Shown piece by piece: positions 6,535 through 10,307 of a DNA stretch of 10,307 nt. The notes below the pieces were generated by a model that saw nothing but the letters and a program-made list of their open reading frames with translations, was not told the origin of the DNA and did not search any database. The stretch lies in the NCBI GenBank assembly GCA_016297855.1, contig JAEDFW010000061.1, positions 1 through 10,307 of the forward strand, given 5' to 3'. The first letter of the stretch is position 1. Each line of letters begins with the position of its first letter. The position numbers and the translations under genes were made by a program. This stretch comes from Oscillospiraceae bacterium (GTDB taxonomy: Bacteria; Bacillota; Clostridia; Oscillospirales; Oscillospiraceae).

Positions 6535-7455
6535 ATGGCGGAGCAGCAGATCACGATCGGCGCGCAGGCGGTGCGAAGACTTCTCGCCGCAGGAAGCGGC
6601 GACGCGGCGCTGGTCTATCTCTACCTTGCCGCCGGCGGCCGGACTGATGCGGCCATGCAGCAGCTGCGGCTCGATGCGCGGCGGTTTGAGTTTGCCAGCG
6701 CCACGCTGCGCCAGCTTGGCCTGTGGCCCGAGGAGGAAAAAAAGCATCTGGAGCCGGCTGAGGCGCCGGTGTATACCGAGGAGGATTTATCGCGCGAGTA
6801 TGCCGCCGGGCAGGAATTTCCCAATATGGTCGGCGAGACGCAGCGCAGGCTCGGCCGCATCCTCAGCACCGAAGAGCTGAAGATCCTGCTGTGTATCTAC
6901 CGGTATCTGGGGCTTGCTCCGGAGGTCATTTCGATTCTCGTCAACTACTGCATCCAGCGCGCACGCGCGCGCGGCAATGCGCGCATGCCTTCCATTCGCA
7001 CGATTGAAAAAGAGGCGTACCGCTGGGCCGACAACGGCATTGATACCATGGAAGAAGCGGCGGTATATGTCCAGCGGCAGCTGCAGATGCAGATGAAGAT
7101 GCAGCGGATCCGCGAGATTCTACAGCTTGGCGAGCGCAAGCTTACCCCGGGCGAGGAAAAGCTGGTCTGCACTTGGCTCGACTGGGGCTTTGGCGAGAGT
7201 GAGATCCGGCTGGCCTATGAAAAAACGTGCATGAACACGGGCGGACTTCGCTGGCCGTACCTGAATTCGATCTTGAAAAGCTGGCATGAACAGGGCCTGA
7301 CAACCGTCCGCCAGATAGAGATCGGCGACCGCCAGCCGGAGCGCACGATGCCGGCAAAGCCGCGTCAGGCGGTAGGACACAACGACAGCCTCACGGAGTT
7401 TGAGCGCGACGCGATCCGGCGCATGATGGAAAAAACGTTTGATGGGGAGGAATGA
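6535..7455 (+). CDS. DnaD-domain primosome protein with two DnaD-like domains
   Basis: This 306-residue protein is probably a helicase-loading primosome component. Two helical DnaD/DnaB_2-like regions are visible. The first is at about 95-175 (ILSTEELKILLCIYRYLG, VISILVNYCI, TIEKEAYRWADNGI). The second is at about 193-252 (LTPGEEKLVCTWLDWGFGESEI) and ends in the diagnostic Y242xxxI246xxxW250 motif. The tail after 255 is polar and probably flexible. I chose ATG 6535 (MAEQQITIG) because AAGGAGG lies exactly seven bases before it; the frame is open further upstream but lacks a ribosome binding site. The gene heads a two-gene operon with a DnaI-like ATPase. In Bacillus, dnaB (two DnaD-like domains) and dnaI are adjacent, so by domain count and order this could be the functional counterpart of DnaB rather than DnaD. 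The name should stay at family level. Confidence 0.9.
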   Translation: MAEQQITIGAQAVRRLLAAGSGDAALVYLYLAAGGRTDAAMQQLRLDARRFEFASATLRQLGLWPEEEKKHLEPAEAPVYTEEDLSREYAAGQEFPNMVGETQRRLGRILSTEELKILLCIYRYLGLAPEVISILVNYCIQRARARGNARMPSIRTIEKEAYRWADNGIDTMEEAAVYVQRQLQMQMKMQRIREILQLGERKLTPGEEKLVCTWLDWGFGESEIRLAYEKTCMNTGGLRWPYLNSILKSWHEQGLTTVRQIEIGDRQPERTMPAKPRQAVGHNDSLTEFERDAIRRMMEKTFDGEE

Positions 7456-7457
7456 GC

Positions 7458-8435
7458 ATGGCGTATTCACCGGCGGTGTTGCAGCGCGCGCAGCGACGGC
7501 TGGAACTCTCGCGTGAGCAGAACGAACTTGACGCGCGCGCGCGCATCGAGGCGATCTATAACCAGCAGCCGCGCCTGCGTGAAATTGACCTTGCGCTGCG
7601 GCAGACGGCAGCGCATATCATGTCTGTCTCATTCCGAAAGGGAGAGGATCCGCAGCAGGCGATGCAGAAGCTGAAAGAGGAAAACCTCGCTCTGCAGCGT
7701 GAGCGCGAGTGGATTCTCGAGTCCAATGACATTGACCCGGAGGATCTTGAGCATTCACCAATCTGCAAAAGCTGCGGTGGCACAGGCTGGCGCGGCGCGG
7801 TGATGTGCGACTGCCTGAAGGAGCTGTGCCGGCAGGAGCAGAAAAAAGAACTTTCCACGCTGCTCGGCACCGGTAAGGAGAGCTTTGACAGGTTCAGGCT
7901 GGACTATTACCCGGCCGAATATGACCCCAAGCTGGGAACCAGTCCGCGCGCGGTCATGCAGCAGGTACTGCGCAGCGCACAGCATTACGCGCGCACGTTT
8001 ACGCCTGCGTCCGGCTCTGTTTTGATGCTGGGCGCGACGGGACTTGGCAAGACGTTTCTCTCGGCCTGCATCGCGCGTGCCGTGACCGACCGTGGCTATT
8101 CTGTTTCGTATGTGTCGGCGAACACGCTGTTTTCCGATTTTGAGCAGGAAAAGTTCCATCCGCAGCCCGGCGAAGAACCCACACGGCGCTATTTTGGGTG
8201 CGAGCTACTCATCATTGACGATCTCGGTACCGAGATGACAACGCAGTTCGTGGTGTCGGCGCTGTATCAGGTTGTCAATACTCGTCTCATGGAGGGCAAG
8301 CCCTGCATCGTTTCGACGAATCTGCCTGAGGACGAACTGTCCCGGCGGTATTCGCCGCAGATCGCCTCAAGGCTGCTTGGCACATATGAGGTGTATCAAT
8401 TCTGCGGAAAAGATATCCGCATGCTGATGAAATAG
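7458..8435 (+). CDS. DnaI/DnaC-like AAA+ helicase loader
   Basis: This 325-residue ATPase probably loads the replicative helicase. The N-terminal part (about 10-95) is helical and charged, likely a coiled coil. It is followed by a zinc-finger-like module with cysteines at 103, 106, 117 and 119 (CKSCGGTGW, then CDC). The AAA+ core shows Walker A GATGLGKT (192-199), Walker B LLIIDDLGTE (250-259), sensor-1 STN (286-288) and an arginine-finger SR (304-305). This layout matches Bacillus DnaI and the clostridial DnaC-like loaders; IstB transposition helpers share the core but usually lack the zinc module, and no transposase is nearby. Two ATGs are possible. The one at 7452 overlaps the dnaD stop (ATGA) but lies one base from the GGGGAGG site. 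The ATG at 7458 has ideal seven-base spacing and is preferred; the difference is two residues. Confidence 0.92.
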   Translation: MAYSPAVLQRAQRRLELSREQNELDARARIEAIYNQQPRLREIDLALRQTAAHIMSVSFRKGEDPQQAMQKLKEENLALQREREWILESNDIDPEDLEHSPICKSCGGTGWRGAVMCDCLKELCRQEQKKELSTLLGTGKESFDRFRLDYYPAEYDPKLGTSPRAVMQQVLRSAQHYARTFTPASGSVLMLGATGLGKTFLSACIARAVTDRGYSVSYVSANTLFSDFEQEKFHPQPGEEPTRRYFGCELLIIDDLGTEMTTQFVVSALYQVVNTRLMEGKPCIVSTNLPEDELSRRYSPQIASRLLGTYEVYQFCGKDIRMLMK

Positions 8436-8472
8436 AGGAAGGACGCAAACGGTGGTTTGCGTCCTTCTTTTT
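8436..8472 (+). terminator. Intrinsic terminator of the dnaD-dnaI operon
   Basis: A perfect 13-bp stem (GAAGGACGCAAAC at 8438-8450 with its complement at 8455-8467) has a 4-base loop GGTG and is followed by TTTTT at 8468-8472. It begins immediately after the dnaI stop. It lies between convergent genes, so it may also slow transcription from the GNAT side. The minus-strand tail (CCTCTATTTC) is a poor U tract, so it is mainly a plus-strand terminator. Confidence 0.93.
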
Positions 8473-8477
8473 GCGCG

Positions 8478-9263
8478 TTATTCAAATGCGAACGCCAGAT
8501 ATACGGGTTCCAACTCGGGTCTGGGAGTATCCAGCCATTTCAGCATAGCAAACGCCGTTGCGCCGCCTGCCGCACGAACAAGTGCGGGTGTTTGGCCAGG
8601 TACGGCTGCAAGTGCGGGCAGCATCGCCATGTCGGGCAGCAGCTCGCACACGCACGCGCCGTTTGGTGATTGACGCACAGCCGCGCAGCCGGTACGGCCC
8701 TCCAGCTGCAGCGCATAAAACTTTGTGCCGGCGTAGGACAGCCAGTGCGCGTCATAGCGCACATGCGGCGCAGCGTACAGAAGCGTCTCACGAAGCCCCG
8801 CGTATGCGCGCAGCTCGATCGGATGCGCCGTGCCATGTTTGGAGGGCGTCTGCGGTGCGGCAATCTCATGCGCGTACTGCGCGCGGTAGCCCAGTGTTTC
8901 ATAGAAGCCGAACAGCGACGGTTCGCCCGGAACCAGCAGCGCGCAGGCAAACCACTTTTTCCGCAGCTCTTTTTCCGCATACGCCATCAGCGCGCGGCAT
9001 ATGCCCTTTCCGCGAAACGCCGGCGCGGTGGTCACGGCGTAGAGATACGCGGCCTTTTCCTGCCGCTCACCCAACACAAGCGTCTGCGGCAGCGCGTAGA
9101 GCGCGGCCAGAAGCTGGCCTTCTTCTTCGGCGCAGAAGCCCAGACAATGCGGCCATGCTGCGTCAAAAAAACGGTCAATTTCTGCGTCTGTGTCGCCAAA
9201 ACCGGCTTTCCAGAGTGCTTTGAGCTGCGGGATATCGTCCTGTGTCGTCTTGCGCAAGCGCAT
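8478..9263 (-). CDS. GNAT family N-acetyltransferase, two-part
   Basis: This 261-residue protein has an N-terminal GNAT domain at about 1-135: MRLRKTTQDDIPQLKALWK (beta1-alpha1), AAYLYAVTTAPAFRGKG (beta4 into the acetyl-CoA loop, with R84-G-K-G87 as the pyrophosphate-binding signature), then the PSLFGFYETLGYR segment (115-127) typical of motif B. The remaining ~125 residues are longer than a simple GNAT needs. They look like a second, degenerate acyltransferase-like half (KFYALQLEGRTGCAAVRQ, then a hydrophobic helix near 228-243), a build also found in Eis-like two-domain GNATs. The substrate cannot be told. The ATG at 9263 shares its first base with the stop of the upstream DUF2156 gene, and GAGGTG lies 8 bases before it, so coupled translation is likely. 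Confidence 0.88.
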   Translation of the reverse strand: MRLRKTTQDDIPQLKALWKAGFGDTDAEIDRFFDAAWPHCLGFCAEEEGQLLAALYALPQTLVLGERQEKAAYLYAVTTAPAFRGKGICRALMAYAEKELRKKWFACALLVPGEPSLFGFYETLGYRAQYAHEIAAPQTPSKHGTAHPIELRAYAGLRETLLYAAPHVRYDAHWLSYAGTKFYALQLEGRTGCAAVRQSPNGACVCELLPDMAMLPALAAVPGQTPALVRAAGGATAFAMLKWLDTPRPELEPVYLAFAFE

Positions 9264-10159
9264 CAGGCGTTCACCTCGTCGGCCACAAATTTTTCCAGCA
9301 GCAGCGTCGGCTGGTACGACTCCTTGGCTTTGCGCAGACCCTCAAGACCCATGTCGTCCTCGCGGTTCAGATACTGCACATCGGGATAGCGTTCGGCGAT
9401 CATGCGCGAAAATTCGCGGTTGATCATTGCGTAAGCGCCGTCAACCTCAGCAAAGGCCTTTTCAAAGTTCACGTCGTAATACTGCTCGTTCATGCGCGTG
9501 CCCATCGATACGCCGACAAGCCGCTCGCCGTCGTAGAGCAAAAGCCCGTCCATTTCCAGCGCTTCGTAGTTGGATAGCGCACGCGCAATGGCCTGCTGCT
9601 CCACGGCAAGCGGATCACTTGTGGGGTGGCTTTCATACCAAACGTCGAGCAGTTTCCGGCACTGCAGCACATGTTCCACCGTCAGCTCCTGCGTGTACCA
9701 GTCCGGGTGCTCGGCGCAGAAACGGTTGCAGTGGTTGCGCTTGGCCTGCAGCTTTTTGCCGTGCAGCTGGGACAGCTCTTCGACGGTGTAGATATAGTCA
9801 AACGAGTCGCGGTAGCTTGTAAAGCGGAACCGGCCGGGATAGAGCGATTCCAGCGAATCGCGCGTGCTTTGCGTCAGTCCGCGCAGACGGAGCTTGCCGC
9901 CGCGTTCGCGCGCGTCCAGCGTAATCTCGTCCAGCGCCGCGCGCACGTCGCCCGTGCCAGCGGGGTAGATGTAGCTGTCAAAGCCGCGGTAGCGCTTGTG
10001 CTGGGTCAGCATTCCTGCGGCAAGGCCTACCTCGCCGTAGTATTCCGACCAGAAATACATGTTGTTGAAGGTGTAGTCCGCGCCGGGCAGATTTGCCGCG
10101 TACAGGATCGGCTGCATCCATGCCCGGTCGGCGATGGTTGGTTCATGAAATTCGATCAT
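9263..10159 (-). CDS. DUF2156 / phosphatidylglycerol lysyltransferase C-terminal-like protein
   Basis: This 298-residue soluble protein resembles the catalytic C-terminal domain of MprF (LPG_synthase_C). That domain adopts a tandem GNAT-like fold and transfers an amino acid from aminoacyl-tRNA to phosphatidylglycerol. Supporting segments are the N-terminal TFNNMYFWSEYY (30-41), the basic GKKLQAKRNHCNRF stretch (134-147), DGLLLYDGERLVGVSMG (204-220) and the C-terminal YLNREDDMGLEGLRKAKESY (263-282). The flippase-like membrane half of MprF is absent, so the usual membrane-lipid role is doubtful. The real acceptor is unknown. Two starts are possible. ATG 10159 (MIEFHEP) has GAGGG four bases upstream and fits the usual start of the family. 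ATG 10180 adds seven residues with a poorer site. The stop overlaps the GNAT start by one base. Confidence 0.85.
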   Translation of the reverse strand: MIEFHEPTIADRAWMQPILYAANLPGADYTFNNMYFWSEYYGEVGLAAGMLTQHKRYRGFDSYIYPAGTGDVRAALDEITLDARERGGKLRLRGLTQSTRDSLESLYPGRFRFTSYRDSFDYIYTVEELSQLHGKKLQAKRNHCNRFCAEHPDWYTQELTVEHVLQCRKLLDVWYESHPTSDPLAVEQQAIARALSNYEALEMDGLLLYDGERLVGVSMGTRMNEQYYDVNFEKAFAEVDGAYAMINREFSRMIAERYPDVQYLNREDDMGLEGLRKAKESYQPTLLLEKFVADEVNA

Positions 10160-10202
10160 ACGTCCCTCGATAACAGGCATTCGCCCGATTTTTGTTCTAT
10201 CT

Positions 10203-10216
10203 GGTAGTATACCACC
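10203..10216. promoter_or_regulatory. Palindrome over the -10 box, possible operator
   Basis: The 14-base element GGTAGTATACCACC is an inverted repeat with a single mismatched pair (GGTRGTA/TACYACC). It covers the -10 box of the DUF2156 promoter exactly, so a dimeric regulator bound here would block transcription. Symmetry is seen directly. The operator role is inference, and part of the symmetry comes from the -10 sequence itself. Confidence 0.35.
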
Positions 10217-10235
10217 TGTGTCAATTCTTTTGCAA
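10206..10235 (-). promoter_or_regulatory. Promoter of the DUF2156-GNAT operon
   Basis: On the minus strand, TTGCAA (10235-10230) and TATACT (10211-10206) are 18 bases apart. A perfect TTGACA is also present at 10224-10219, but its partner at 17 bases (GATAGA) is weak. The -10 box lies inside the palindrome annotated separately. Transcription would start about 40 bases before the ATG at 10159. Confidence 0.5.
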
Positions 10236-10240
10236 GCGCG

Positions 10241-10269
10241 TTGACAAAGAGCGAAAAAATGGGTATGCT
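10241..10269 (+). promoter_or_regulatory. Promoter-like pair reading rightward out of the window
   Basis: A perfect TTGACA (10241-10246) and TATGCT (10264-10269, 4 of 6 matches) are separated by 17 bases. A transcript would begin near 10276 and leave the window. It would be divergent from the DUF2156 operon. It conflicts with the possible reading frame starting at 10259, because transcription would begin after that start codon. Confidence 0.4.
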
Positions 10270-10307
10270 ATTGGAAGAATTCGCCGCGCTTCCATTCGGC
10301 GCAGGCG
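10259..10307 (+). CDS. Possible start of an unidentified protein (partial)
   Basis: From ATG 10259 the frame reads MGMLLEEFAALPFGAG and stays open to the right edge; ATG 10265 is a second possible start. AAAGAG at 10246-10251 lies seven bases upstream of the first ATG and could be a weak ribosome binding site. The 16 residues look protein-like, but they are too few to identify a family. The overlapping promoter-like pair argues that one of the two readings is wrong. Confidence 0.3.
   Translation, partial: MGMLLEEFAALPFGAG

Noticed and set aside
7452..7457. Start of the DnaI-like gene at ATG 7452, overlapping the dnaD stop
   Set aside because: The ribosome binding site is only one base away. 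The ATG six bases later has the right spacing.
8670..9389. A 239-codon plus-strand frame across the GNAT gene and into the DUF2156 gene
   Set aside because: It is a shadow of two well-supported minus-strand genes. It has no ribosome binding site and no recognisable domain.
10160..10180. Start of the DUF2156 gene at ATG 10180
   Set aside because: It cannot be excluded, but the upstream sequence is a poor ribosome binding site, and ATG 10159 has GAGGG and begins with the family-like MIEF.
1..10307. CRISPR arrays, insertion sequences, tRNA, rRNA, riboswitches or toxin-antitoxin genes
   Set aside because: I looked on both strands and saw no regularly spaced repeats, transposase motifs, tRNA-like cloverleaf or known riboswitch core. 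Nearly all sequence is occupied by housekeeping genes.

Overview
The window reads as chromosome of a moderately high-GC Gram-positive anaerobe, most likely class Clostridia and plausibly Oscillospirales. This is inferred from the primosome type (a DnaD-domain protein plus a DnaI/DnaC-type loader), the long U32 peptidase with a DUF3656-like middle, the stand-alone lysyltransferase-like DUF2156 protein, strong purine-rich ribosome binding sites, and GC-rich third codon positions. The genus cannot be fixed from this sequence. There are no mobile elements, CRISPR arrays, tRNAs or rRNAs. Gene density is high and almost every base is accounted for.

Left block (1-6303, all minus strand). Reading in the direction of transcription: a long U32-family peptidase/hydroxylase, then maf (nucleotide pyrophosphatase), mreC, mreD, mrdA-type penicillin-binding protein 2, and the first 37 codons of lepA (elongation factor 4). 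Gaps are about 3 to 27 bases, so this looks like one operon. MreC, MreD and PBP2 are core parts of the elongasome that builds lateral cell wall. mreB and rodA are not in the cluster. PBP2 starts at a TTG codon one codon after the mreD stop and in the same reading frame. The lepA ribosome binding site lies inside a small perfect hairpin.

Centre (6304-8472). A 231-base divergent intergenic region holds a promoter for each direction. To the right, on the plus strand, a two-gene primosome unit encodes a double-DnaD-domain protein and a DnaI/DnaC-like AAA+ helicase loader. It ends in a strong intrinsic terminator that begins right after the stop codon. The pair resembles the dnaB-dnaI arrangement of Bacillus.

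Right block (8478-10307). On the minus strand, a DUF2156 (phosphatidylglycerol lysyltransferase C-terminal-like) gene and a two-part GNAT acetyltransferase gene share one base (TGATG) and are probably translationally coupled. Their likely promoter has a near-perfect palindrome over its -10 box. At the right edge, the plus strand carries a strong promoter-like pair (TTGACA, 17-base spacer, TATGCT) and the possible start of an unidentified reading frame leaving the window.

Overall this is mainly housekeeping DNA. The items most worth a second look are the coupled DUF2156-GNAT pair, the in-frame mreD/PBP2 junction, and the structured lepA leader. I see no clear sign of an undescribed system.
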